Positions 32,891 to 42,007 of a stretch of DNA of 42,007 nucleotides are shown here, piece by piece. The notes under the pieces are model-generated. The model was given only the letters and a program-made list of their open reading frames with translations. It had not been told where the DNA came from and did not search any database. The position numbers and the translations under genes are program-made. The stretch covers positions 431,674 to 473,680 of the forward strand of contig MNCI01030945.1 in the NCBI GenBank assembly GCA_015680685.1, given 5' to 3'. This DNA is from Gnetum montanum (Eukaryota; Streptophyta; Gnetopsida; Gnetales; Gnetaceae). Each line of letters begins with the position of its first letter. Position 1 is the stretch's first letter.

Positions 32891-33764
32891 ACATCGTCAA
32901 ACGATATGGTTTCACTTCTTTTTGTTGTATAGCTTTTGTCTCAAGGTTAGGAGCGTTACCATATATCAGCCAGGTTCTGTAGAATCAGTTAGTCTTTTGA
33001 TACATCCAACCAACAAAAGTTTTTAATACAGGACGACACGAGAATACCGGCTACCTTCGTTAGATTTTCTTTTATGCCTATGGAGGATGGTTCGGTGTAA
33101 CTACAGCAGCGAATTCGCCAGTTACAAGAGGGCAAGTAGAAAGAGATTTTAAAAGTTCTCGGCTAAAATAAAGCACATGCTCTGCTGTTGATTCCAAGTT
33201 TGACGTGGTAACGCTAATCACATACCCAATTCAGGGAATTTTTTGTCAGGATTATTTTACCTATGAAAGATTTCTACGTTCTCAGTAAATATTTGGGCAT
33301 ATGTATCAAGTACCTTCCAAATTAATACAATTGGGCAAGGAAAAAAGTTGTCTTAGTGAATTCTATCATAAACTAAGAACACAAGGATGTATTTCATGCT
33401 GGGATATTCGCTTACATATGATGCTAGAATCTTCAGAATTCACTTCTCTGAAGTTCATTACTAAATCTCGAATGCTACCATTGACACGAATCGGTGCAAC
33501 ACGATATAATATTTCGCACTTATTACCGTTACTGTACTATATCGTATAACAAAAGGTGGACAGATCTGGAACATGGTGCGTGGGTTGGAGGGATTATGAT
33601 GTCAGTTTGGCGCTTCTTGATCCATCTCTGAAATCTCTGAAATATGAAAATATATTTCAATAACAATACGTTTCACTGAAAGCCCGAGATCTTCTTCAAC
33701 CTTGGTAATTAAAAACTGTTTACAATACCATGAATGTAATTAGCAAGCACCTTGCGCCTGCCAA
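32891..33764. other. Intergenic stretch between the LINE and the C2 gene
   Basis: No supported gene. An 82-codon plus-strand frame (33,301-33,549) shows no recognisable similarity. The right part is the probable 3'UTR and terminator region of the minus-strand C2 gene. Confidence 0.5.
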
Positions 33765-34733
33765 TTAATTGTAGTACAAGGGGTCAGTTGAAATATCAAA
33801 ATGAGGCATATCGGAAAACAAGGAGTCGCCGAGGCCGTACAGAGCACCGCCGGCGAGGGCTCCGGCGAGCATTCCGGCACCAAGTGCACCAGTCGGCCGA
33901 GTACCGCCACCGGGAAGTCCAACATAAGTCTCAGTCGGAGGATACTGAGACTGAGAACCAGCGTTGAGCGGTGCTGGAAAGCCATGCAGGTTTGCCGGCG
34001 GAAACCTCGGAGGTCCAGGAAAGCCCTGCGGATTTTGGGCCGGAAAAGCCGGACCGGGAAAACCATGCGGATTCTGCGGCCGGAACCTCGGAGGAACGGG
34101 AAAACCTTGCTGATTCTGCTGCTGCTGCTGCTGCTGCTGCTGCGGGTAAGTGTAAGGGAAATTCGGTGGAGGAAAGTCCTGTGGCCGCCCTGACGGCACT
34201 CGTAATGGCAGTTTCGCAGGGTACGCCATTGCCGGTTCAGCCGTGCTTTCCAGTTTCTCCAAGTGTTGCTGCTGGGGTTCGAACTGGAAACCTTGGCTGT
34301 GAGTGACTCTGATACGAAGATCCAGCATCCCCCGCGGCTTATCCCTGGAAGAACGCAGTTGAACGCTGGTGGATTCTTCGTATTCCGTTTGCACTGCGGA
34401 GCATCGCTGGAAGAATTCTTTGAGAGAGATTCTGGCACGGCATTCGAAGTTGCTGAGGCGGAATACGGGCTCCTGACTGTAGATTTCCACTGTAACACAT
34501 GGATCTCGGCCTTGTTCTTCGTCTTCTTGTTGCTGCGTATTTTCGAGCTCGTTTTCCAGGATCGTCGAGAAACGGAGGTTCCACTGTGGGTGCGTGTCGC
34601 CGGATTTGTCGATTTGGCTGCAGGATTTGTGTGACGACAGGATCCAGGCCACGCACATCGTTCGCAGCTTCAGGAAAGGGTTTCTTCTCTTGAGGCCTCT
34701 TGCCGATATCACACATACCTCCACCGATTTCAT
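33765..34733 (-). CDS. C2-domain protein, SRC2-like, with polyglutamine and proline-rich tail
   Basis: The frame is open further upstream, but I place the start at the Met of MKSVEVCVISARGLK (34,733), because plant SRC2-like proteins start with this first beta strand of the C2 domain. The product has 322 residues. Residues 1 to about 150 form a C2 domain (calcium/phospholipid-binding family) including DTHPQWNLRF and ISLKEFFQRC. A proline/phenylalanine/glycine-rich region follows, with nine glutamines (about residues 198-206, nt 34,116-34,142) and repeated NP-x-GFPGP units. The C-terminus has a glycine/alanine hydrophobic stretch (GALGAGMLAGALAGGALYG), usual in this family and possibly membrane-associated. 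SRC2-like proteins are linked to cold or stress responses and vesicle trafficking; the exact role here is not known. Confidence 0.85.
   Translation of the reverse strand: MKSVEVCVISARGLKRRNPFLKLRTMCVAWILSSHKSCSQIDKSGDTHPQWNLRFSTILENELENTQQQEDEEQGRDPCVTVEIYSQEPVFRLSNFECRARISLKEFFQRCSAVQTEYEESTSVQLRSSRDKPRGMLDLRIRVTHSQGFQFEPQQQHLEKLESTAEPAMAYPAKLPLRVPSGRPQDFPPPNFPYTYPQQQQQQQQQNQQGFPVPPRFRPQNPHGFPGPAFPAQNPQGFPGPPRFPPANLHGFPAPLNAGSQSQYPPTETYVGLPGGGTRPTGALGAGMLAGALAGGALYGLGDSLFSDMPHFDISTDPLYYN
34116..34142 (-). repeat. CAG trinucleotide repeat coding for polyglutamine
   Basis: Nine consecutive CAG codons (CTG on the plus strand) within the C2-protein gene. Probably length-variable between individuals. 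Confidence 0.9.
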
Positions 34734-35930
34734 CCTGGAATAAAAGTCTTGGCGCAACTCTGCAGTGAGTGTGAATTTCAAGGAAGTCCTCCATTTGCTA
34801 GGAATTCGTCATTATCTGTTGCAGGAAGCGATGAACTGGAATGCAAGATGGTTTTGCTTTTTCCTTGGCCGGTCAATAAAGTATGCCTTAGCAATTCTTT
34901 TACCAAGGCATTGCTTGGTAGCGAATATCATGCTTTGCATCATCGCTGTTGATGATAGTGTGAAAGATTTTGATGTCACGCTCTAGTGGGTGAGAGTTTC
35001 TGCAGCGCCCTTACCACCGAAAGCATCATTTGCCGAACAATTTTTGTCAATGGCCATGAATAGTTGGGCGGAGATTACGGAAGCAGGTTTAAGGATAAGG
35101 CTACCAGTTAACTTGCATCCGGACCGGGGATAGAAATTGACAGGTGCACTAACAAATACATTTACCAGACAAATGCATTTTACTTTAAAGGTATTTTATT
35201 TTTGAATTTATTTTAGTGGAAAATGTCCGGCATTCACTGTTTCATATTCTATTCTACCCTTCCTCTGGACATTATCAACTCCGAATAAATATCACTTCAG
35301 AGAATCCAATTTCTTGCAAAGCAGGAGACTTTATCAACTCGTACTAAATATCACTTTCCGAAACCATCTTTATCTTGCTGGGGCAAAGAGACAAACTATC
35401 GTAGCTTTTTGAAAGCAGAGATAATGAAATGAAGTTTTAGTAGTGAAAATGCATAGAATGTATTGCACAAGATGAAAAAATTAAAGATGACTTTATAAAT
35501 TGACCAAGTATCAATGAGATTTAAAAATTAAATCATACATGTTTTTTCGTGTAATACTGATGTAACTTATTTTCAAAGGTTCTTAATTTAGACATTCAGA
35601 GGAATTGATTCCATCTTCCACTTTCAATTCTCACCAAAGAGATATCGTGCAAAACATTTTAAACATTTCTTCAACTGCTTTCAATCTAAAAGAAAAACAT
35701 CACCGTGGGTTGGGTCATAACACTCCTGACTAGCGCAGCACTCAATCCTTGCCATGTAAGACTGTCAGAGTGGTCTGACTGCGTTTAATTAGTATGCTTT
35801 AAAGGCAGAATGCTTGTGGGAGAGACGACACTATAATCATATTTGTTGTGTTTATATATACTATTTACAAATAAATTATGCATAGTTAACTTTGGTATGT
35901 AAGTTATCATTATTCCTGTTATTATTTCAG
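34734..35930. other. Upstream region of the C2 gene and AT-rich spacer
   Basis: No supported gene. The left part contains the 5'UTR and promoter of the minus-strand C2 gene. The rest is AT-rich non-coding sequence. The last bases (35,880-35,930) look like a 3' intron end with CCTGTTATTATTTCAG. Confidence 0.5.
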
Positions 35931-36470
35931 GATGCAGCTCTCTCCTTTTTGAAAGCATCAAAGACGCTAACTATATGCTATGCATTGACGGCAACAACAC
36001 TGGTTTCACAACTTTGTCTTAACCCAATTTATGCAGTCCAGACTGTCCCTGCAACACCTGATATATCTTTACTAATGTTAGGACAACCAATCAAGGATCC
36101 TGAAGCATTACTAAGGTATGCTCTGCCAACTGACAAGAAGCAAATTAGGGGCATTCAGAAGAACCTTGAAAATATCAATGAAAACCTGAAATTTCCAGAT
36201 GCACAAGCATTTAACTCAGCTAGAAAGATAAAGTCAATGTTTTGATCTCTGATCTTTTAAAATATATTTGGTTTAAAATGAGTTACACTTGAATGACTGT
36301 CCTTGAGAAGTACAAGAAAGAAATTCTGGATGATATTGCTGATCCAAAAAAAAGGAAGGCAGTGAGCTAATTGATAGGTTGATGGCAGGCTTACTGGAAG
36401 TCTATTTTATCTTCAAACGACAAAGGTGCTATCATGTCATTGCAGAAGAAAATTACACCAGAACGATAAC
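35931..36470 (+). pseudogene. CYP38: Broken fragment of thylakoid-lumen immunophilin CYP38 (TLP40)
   Basis: After an acceptor-like TTATTTCAG (ending 35,930) the frame reads through a hydrophobic lumen-targeting stretch to PATPDISLLMLGQPIKDP, then EALLRYALPTDKKQIRGIQ, closely resembling the mature N-terminal helical part of plant CYP38. It stops at 36,243. A further homologous stretch (EGSELIDRLMAGLLE, about 36,350-36,395) follows in a different frame, then SNDKGAIMSLQKK in a third. The first exon and the whole cyclophilin-type domain are absent. Intact CYP38 assists photosystem II assembly in the thylakoid lumen. This is a duplicated gene fragment, not a functional gene. The retained acceptor suggests a DNA-level duplication rather than a processed copy. 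Confidence 0.75.
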
Positions 36471-37330
36471 ACCAACGTGTTAAAGCTTCAAAACATTATT
36501 AATAACTGCAAATTTAATCTAAAAATAAATATAAATCGCTTTTCTCGAATATATTACCACTCTTGAAGGCCGTTGAAATTTGACCATTTTTACAAAGTTA
36601 ATAATCATTTTACTTGTTATGCGATCCAGTGGCTCACGGAGATATGCCTTGCATTCAAGGAAAGAAAAGGTCCAAATCTGCACCAGACAATAAAAGAACA
36701 AAGTTCACGAAGCTCTACTCCTAGCTTCTCAGGTATATATGGCATACGAAAAACAGTTCTGCGTGGTGGTTTTGAAAATGATGCTCTCCTCTTAGCATCT
36801 TAGGTTGGCATCAAGTATATGCAGTTAATTCACGGCAAAGCCCCTGTGACAAAGCAATTTTCAAAGGTCAAAGCTGAATCAAACCTCTTAATGAGAAAAA
36901 GTTGTTCATACGCTGTTATGGAACAAATTTTTTTTTACCATACTTTAAATCCCCTGCACAATACAAGGAGCATACCATTGATTTTTGAAGTAATGATGGA
37001 CGAGTAACAATGCTAATCAAAAGATCGAATTGTGTTTAAAGGGACAAAGCTTCTGGAAATACCTGCTTCCATGATTTAATCCACAGAAGAAAAGGCCAGT
37101 ATTTATCATTTGCTTTGTTGCAGGATTGGTAAGTATTATCAACAATCATTATCAGTTGTCCCTACACTCACATCATTGGTGAATGCTGCATAAACTAAAT
37201 TCAATCATACAATAAAGCTTGGGAGATACAGAAGAAACATAAATTCCCTAGCATGTTTCAATCTCGGGCCTGAAACGGCATCAAGAGTAGACCAGACACA
37301 ACAACCTCTTTGGACCCTTGTTACAGTGCG
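36471..37330. other. Spacer between CYP38 fragment and arogenate dehydrogenase
   Basis: Short plus-strand frames (36,573-36,803 and 36,819-37,007) show no recognisable protein. The right part should hold the 3'UTR of the minus-strand dehydrogenase gene. Confidence 0.45.
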
Positions 37331-38548
37331 TTAGCTACGATCATGCTGCTTATGAACCTCATTTACATCATCGGAATCACTCTGCTTCTCTCCATTATTA
37401 TTATTATCAGAAGGCTGGACAGTTGTTTCAATGGAAGCTGAAATCTGCTGCAAAAGCTGGTTGTTGGACTCTATGGATGCAGAAAGTTGCAGCAAAGTTT
37501 CATCCTTGTTCAACTCCATCTCCCCAAACAGCTGCTTCCTCACTATCTCATGCAAGCTCACTACAAGCTCTTTCCTCAGAGCATCAAAAGCCATCTCCAG
37601 TCTCCCCAGCTGCTCTGTTGCATTAACATTGTACATGAAGAGACCATAGTACAGATCAAAACTGTCCCCCTGTGTATTTTCCACAAGCCGCAGCAACGTT
37701 TCATACCCTTTTGTGTCAATGGCTGTGGATTCCAAATTCAGTTTTCCCAGCATCCTCCCCACAGTATGTGTGAGAAACTGACTCTCAGCAGCCAGTCTAT
37801 CATGCTCTGCACATGACATTTCTACCATTCTGCAACCCTCCTTTTCAAAAATGCTCAGAAATCCGTCACATCTCCTGTCATGGCTAACCCTCACTTTGTC
37901 ATACATAAATGTGAGGTTGTTCCAACCGTGTTTGCCACTCTCAGGCCCAAACATGGGATGAGTACAGAGAATGTCAAACTCAGGAGGCAAAATTTGCAGC
38001 ATCAGATTTCTGGGGAATTCTTTAACTGAGAGAACATCTACAAACAGTGTGCTCCTTTTCAGCCTTTGAGTAGGCAGTGCTCTCAGCACAGATTCTGTTG
38101 ATAAAATGGATGTGCACAGCAAAATCACTTCTGGGTGCTCCTCACATAAGTCGTGTGCGTCATGAAAATACAAAACTCCCATTTTCTTGGCAATTTCTGA
38201 GTTGTCTGAGCGGTTATGAGCTAATACAGTGTGTCCCTGAGTGACAATAGTCTTGGCAAGAAATTGGCCAAAATTTCCAAACCCAATAATACCGATTTTC
38301 AGTTTTGGAGTCGGAGTAATTGTCCAGCCTTGTATCTTTTTTGATGCATAATCACGGGGCAGCAGGGGATCTACAGCTCTGGCTTTCATGCCTCGGCGCA
38401 CAGAACACGATTCCTCATGGAGGCTCTTCCTAGAAACAGAGATTGCAGTTTCCTGTGACGTTAGACCTACTCTTGGACACAATTTAACATTGTCAAACGA
38501 CTGCAAATGTTTGATGGAAACAGGAAAACTATGGAGTGAAGTCGCCAT
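37331..38548 (-). CDS. Arogenate dehydrogenase, plastid (TyrA family)
   Basis: Oxidative decarboxylation of arogenate to tyrosine with NADP+, the last step of tyrosine synthesis in plant plastids. I choose the Met at 38,548 (MATSLHSFPVS), giving 405 residues, because MA plus a serine-rich leader is typical of transit peptides; the frame stays open to 38,746, so an earlier start is possible. The leader covers about residues 1-70. The Rossmann motif GFGNFG is at 89-94, followed by TVLAHNRSDNSEIA. TyrA landmarks include ILLCTSILSTESVL, DVLSVKEFPRN, CTHPMFGPESGKHGW and AAESQFLTHTVGRML. The last 60 residues are low-complexity (asparagine and serine). There is no intron. Prephenate dehydrogenase is the alternative, but plant enzymes of this form favour arogenate. 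Confidence 0.92.
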   Translation of the reverse strand: MATSLHSFPVSIKHLQSFDNVKLCPRVGLTSQETAISVSRKSLHEESCSVRRGMKARAVDPLLPRDYASKKIQGWTITPTPKLKIGIIGFGNFGQFLAKTIVTQGHTVLAHNRSDNSEIAKKMGVLYFHDAHDLCEEHPEVILLCTSILSTESVLRALPTQRLKRSTLFVDVLSVKEFPRNLMLQILPPEFDILCTHPMFGPESGKHGWNNLTFMYDKVRVSHDRRCDGFLSIFEKEGCRMVEMSCAEHDRLAAESQFLTHTVGRMLGKLNLESTAIDTKGYETLLRLVENTQGDSFDLYYGLFMYNVNATEQLGRLEMAFDALRKELVVSLHEIVRKQLFGEMELNKDETLLQLSASIESNNQLLQQISASIETTVQPSDNNNNGEKQSDSDDVNEVHKQHDRS

Positions 38549-39960
38549 TTTGTGTTTTTCTTCAAATACTTCTCTGGGAATCTGCATCATATGCAAACAC
38601 TGAACATTAGAAGAAAGACTAGGCGCAGGTAAAAATACAGACAAGTCTTGTTGCAGTGCGTATTGGAGTGTCGATCCTGTCACAAGGAATGTTTGAAATT
38701 TGTAACTTTTTAATGATTTTGATCTGCCTGTAAAGCATATGTCCATGAAATATTCATATCTATACTAGAAAAAACCAGTTTTCGAAATGGTAATTCATTA
38801 TGAAATAAAACTGAAACTGAATTTTGTCGCATCTTAGAAGATAAAGATCTAGATCTCTCAAATAAACTTCAGTTGATTTCCTTCAGAAATTGGAAGTATT
38901 TCAACAGTTCATTTCAAACAAGGCAAATTGCAAACTAAATCACTGAAAAGTGAAATTCATCTTCGAAGACAAAACAAAATCAGTAATATAGCTGACACTG
39001 CCTACATAGACGATTTTAGCATTAAAAGAATGACGAGACATGAAATCAAATATACGTTACAACCAAAAGCAAAACTTATTTGGATTCTGGAAAAAAATAA
39101 AACAGACAAGAACGGATGCAAAAATAATGCGATGCAAAATAACGAAAATCAGAAGTAGAGTGCAAGCCTAGTTGCAATACCGTGAAATGATGCGTCCAAA
39201 AGTTGGATCGGCTGTGTAGAACGTTTCTTGCAAATCGTCTGCACCAAGGCTCTTTAAAGTGTCACCTTGTTTTCGGTACCGGGAATTTCGAGAAAAACTT
39301 CTAATCGGCCATTCCTGTCGCTAAAATTACCAATATCTTGGTACTCACCGCCTTCCAAAAGGGAAGGCTGTTGCCGGTCCTATTTTAGGTTTAATTAGCT
39401 CATTATGCTTACCCACGCCTTCGACAATGAATAATACGTTTCAAAATCATATGCTCTTGCAGGTCCTATTTCAGGCGTCAAAGTTGACTGGTCCTATTTC
39501 AGGCGTCAAAATTGACGCTGTTGCTGGTCCTATTTCACGTTCCAGAAACAATATTTATTTTTAAGATATACAGTTAAAACAATAATATTGACTTCTAAGA
39601 TAAATTAAAATTTTATAATTCAGCATTACTCATTGTAATCAAATCTATAATTTAAACCAAACTTATATAGATCTTTTAAATTAAGAGTCTTACCACCGGG
39701 CTAACATCTTTGTGTTAAGGTAACTTTTAATTAGCTCATCATGGTTACCCACAACTACTACCATTAATAATATTGAGACCTTTGATCACAAAGAGGAGAA
39801 AGGAAGGAGAGAGATGTAAGAGAATGTCATAGCCCATACATTGGTAGCATCATTATATTCCTTTGTACTTCTTCTATTGTATCAAGTCAACTATATGTTT
39901 TGGGCACTCTTCTTGAAAAAACATTAGGCACTTGGGTAGAATAAAAGGGCAATTTGCCAA
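38549..39960. other. Upstream region of arogenate dehydrogenase and repeat-bearing spacer
   Basis: No supported gene apart from the possible N-terminal extension up to 38,746. The right part carries the short repeats listed at 39,384-39,770. Confidence 0.5.
39384..39770 (+). repeat. Short direct repeats in the spacer
   Basis: Two kinds. First, GGTCCTATTTCAGGCGTCAA with flank occurs at 39,462-39,489 and 39,490-39,517 (28-bp near-perfect tandem), with a partial third copy at 39,526-39,538. Second, TTTAATTAGCTCAT followed by a TTACCCAC word occurs near 39,389-39,415 and again near 39,726-39,752. Confidence 0.75.
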
Positions 39961-40542
39961 GTAGGCTTTAGACAAAAACACTCCAATATTGATCATTTGG
40001 TTACTCTTCAATATTGTATAGAAGTTGCAAAAAATCCCAACAAAAAAGTTTTCATTTGTTTTGTTGATTTTGCAAAAGCATGTGACTTAGTGATCCAAAC
40101 AAAGTTATGGGAGCAACTTAATTATTTAGGCATTCCTACAGAGCTAATAGCAAGAACTCAAAAGTTGTAAGAGGAAGTCATAATTGAGGTTGAGGATAGT
40201 ATATCAAAGGATAATTTTAGTTTAAGAGCAAAATTGGAATGAAGCAAGGTTGTCCTTTATCTCCAACTCTCTTCGGTTATGTAAAGGTGATTAAAAGCAT
40301 GTTATCAAACTAGGATCTCAAGTAATACACAACTTCTATATGCAGATAATGCTGCATTAATTTCCACATATGAATAAAGTATGCATAATATTTGCAAGTG
40401 TTAGAAAGCTTTTGGCTTTCATTGGGTTTGAAGGGCAATGTGGAAAAAACAAAAATGATGATAAGGGTACTAGAAATGGAAATTTTAGTTTTAGTTTAGG
40501 ATCTACCAAAATAGAAATTGTGAACTCCTTTAGATACTTGGG
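39960..40542 (+). pseudogene. Decayed non-LTR reverse transcriptase fragment
   Basis: Translated pieces in shifting frames show FICFVDFAKACDLV (RT palm motif around the first catalytic Asp), LWEQLNYLGIPTE, KIGMKQGCPLSPTLF (the QGCPLSP block) and KIEIVNSFRYLG near 40,508-40,542. The palm YADD region is broken. Motif order and the C-terminal YLG block fit a non-LTR element different from the L1 at 27,600. The fragment is cut at 40,542 by an inverted LTR. Confidence 0.65.
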
Positions 40543-41293
40543 TGATGAGTGGCGAGGTACCCCTACACTAACCATACGAATATGAGCGTTACACACGTGA
40601 TCCGATCGAACTCCGCAGACTAAGTGCCTACACGCCTCATGGAACACTTAAGGTTAATTATTCATTGTCTTCCCAGACTTGTATTTGTCACGGTTGTATG
40701 GTTAAGTAAGTTTGAGGTATATGATTTTTATGTCTTTTCTGTTTTATCTCCTATGCTGATACGGTGAAGAGTGCTGATACGGTGAAGAGTGAAGAGGCTA
40801 ATTAACTAACTTTAACTAACTAACTAAGCCTTAATTAACCTAGCATCAGCATCCGTTCCCACTTACTGTTCACACCCTGAACCAATGCAACCTTGGTTAC
40901 CAAACGCTAGTTGTTGCTGGGATCACCAAGCGTAACGCACGTGCTCGAAGCGGTCATACTGAGACACTTAAATAGGAGAGAAGGGTTGAGAGAGAGTTAA
41001 TCAACTAATAAAGCATTAAACTATAAACAATAAATAACAGTAAATAAAGTCCTATTTAGCCTGTTCCATGCACTGCAAGGTTTATCCAAGAAGTTTGTCT
41101 TTATTGCCGTACACAAACTTGTGTTTAGGTACAATATTTACTCGAATAAAGATCCATTCACTTTGGAGCTCCTACAGCGGGCACATGGAAATTATTCTAT
41201 CTCTAGAGAGGTAAAATTGCCAGAGTTTCGCTACAGTCTAGGCCTAGAATGAGAAACAAGGGAGAGCCGCCTCTTATTTATAGATATGACGGC
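40543..41293 (-). repeat. Inverted LTR, copy A, truncated
   Basis: On the plus strand it starts TGATGAGTGGCGAGGTACC, the complement of the conserved LTR end. It then follows the complement of the element 1 LTR, including CTATCTCTAGAGAGG (41,195-41,215), AGAGTTTCGCTAC and CGCCTCTTATTTATA (41,268-41,282, the inverted TATA region). It stops at 41,293 where copy B begins, so its U3 is missing or lies to the right of copy B. Confidence 0.85.
40755..40790 (+). repeat. Perfect 18-bp tandem duplication in LTR copy A
   Basis: GCTGATACGGTGAAGAGT twice in a row (40,755-40,772, 40,773-40,790). Neither of the other LTRs shows the duplication. Confidence 0.9.
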
Positions 41294-42007
41294 TGATGAG
41301 TGGCGAGGTACCCCTACACTCAACCATATGAATACGAGCGTGCATGCGTGATCCGGTCGAACTTCGCAGACTAAATGCCTTAACACCACAAGAAACACTT
41401 GGGGTTAATCGTTCGTTGTCTTCCCAGGCTTGCTTGTATGTGTCATGGTGTATGGTTAAGCAAGTTTAAGGTGTATGACTTTTTTGGTATTTTTTCCGTT
41501 TATCTCCTAGCTATGAGGGAAAGGGTTGAGAAACTAACTAACTCTAACTAATGTCATAAGTCTAAATTAACTAGCGTCAGCATCCGTTCCCACTTACCGG
41601 ACACACCCTGAACTATGCAACTGTGGCTACCAAACGCTAATCGTTACTGGGATCACCACACGTAACGCAAGTGCTCGAAGTGGTCNCTCATAGCCAAGTC
41701 GTACTTATCACACGTTCTAGCCTAGCGATGAGTAGCCGATTCCTTAACTAGCCGTACACATTGGACTACTACTGGGATTACCAAGCGTAGATCCTGGAAT
41801 ATGCTACTGGGTTACCAAGCAGTCACAATGCTCATAGTCAAGTTGTACTCACACGTTGCGACGAGCAGCCGATTCCTTGATTAGCCGTACACATCCATAG
41901 ATGCTCGTAATCTTGTCGTACTCGTGCGCACTAGGAAAGTGATAAATAACAACAATAATTAAAAACATTTACTGCAAGGTTTATCCAATCAAGTTCATCT
42001 TTATTGC
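41294..42007 (-). repeat. Inverted LTR, copy B, nested in copy A and cut by the window edge
   Basis: Starts TGATGAGTGGCGAGGTACC directly after the TATA region of copy A, so it inserted there. Up to 41,685 it follows the subfamily of the complete element's LTR; after the N at 41,686 it follows the element 1 subfamily, with an internal repeat unit (CTCATAG...CGTACACAT) at about 41,687-41,760 and 41,831-41,893 and a partial third near 41,900-41,935. Confidence 0.8.

Noticed and set aside
33752-34306. Plus-strand frames opposite the C2 gene (111-130 codons)
   Set aside because: They are shadows of the GC-rich minus-strand coding sequence, with no recognisable motif and alanine runs from the CAG repeat.
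34339-34794. 151-codon minus-strand frame overlapping the C2 gene
   Set aside because: Different frame of the same region; it lacks any domain, while the chosen frame has a clear C2 domain.
36573-37007. Possible further CYP38 exons or another gene after the fragment
   Set aside because: Translated pieces show no cyclophilin motifs or any recognisable protein.
40756-41935. CRISPR-like or satellite reading of the repeats near the right end
   Set aside because: The repeats are internal LTR words and short tandem duplications, with no regular spacer pattern; the DNA is eukaryotic.

Overview
This is AT-rich nuclear DNA from a seed plant. Long stretches of old, nested LTR retrotransposons surround a few ordinary host genes. 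The organism is not named in the sequence. Low gene density, 10-20 kb of nested degenerate Athila-type Ty3/gypsy elements, and a plastid and cytosolic plant gene set fit a large-genome plant; a gymnosperm such as a conifer is my inference, not something the sequence proves.

Left half (1-~21,100): a retrotransposon graveyard. Element 1 (+ strand, 1-3504) shows only its post-pol region, a 3' ORF and its 3' LTR (2689-3504). It abuts an inverted element (minus strand, 3505-9585) that has gag, protease and the same kind of 3' ORF but no RT, RNase H or integrase. A complete Athila-type element (+ strand, LTRs 9586-10444 and 18751-19608) sits in the leader of that inverted element, whose primer-binding site and 5' LTR reappear at 19759 onward. 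Both primer-binding sites match the 3' end of tRNA-Asp. In all three elements an ATG directly after an AG acceptor-like site opens the 3' ORF, which suggests expression from a spliced RNA.

Middle (21,300-32,900): an intact cytosolic glutamyl-tRNA synthetase gene (5'UTR intron plus three coding exons, 722 codons before the stop), then short tandem repeats, then a near full-length L1-type LINE. LINE ORF2 is one uninterrupted frame of 1286 codons with 11 nonsense codons and no frameshift. Every stop can be reached from CGA, CAA/CAG or TGG by one C-to-T or G-to-A change.

Right (33,700-38,750): a minus-strand C2-domain (SRC2-like) gene with a polyglutamine/proline-rich tail, a plus-strand broken fragment of the thylakoid-lumen immunophilin CYP38, and a minus-strand intronless arogenate dehydrogenase with a plastid-type leader. 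These are unrelated housekeeping or metabolic genes with separate transcription units.

Right end (39,400-42,007): short repeats, a decayed non-LTR reverse transcriptase fragment cut off by an inverted LTR (40,543), and a second inverted LTR nested in the first (41,294). The second LTR contains an ambiguous base (N at 41,686) exactly where it changes from one LTR subfamily to another.
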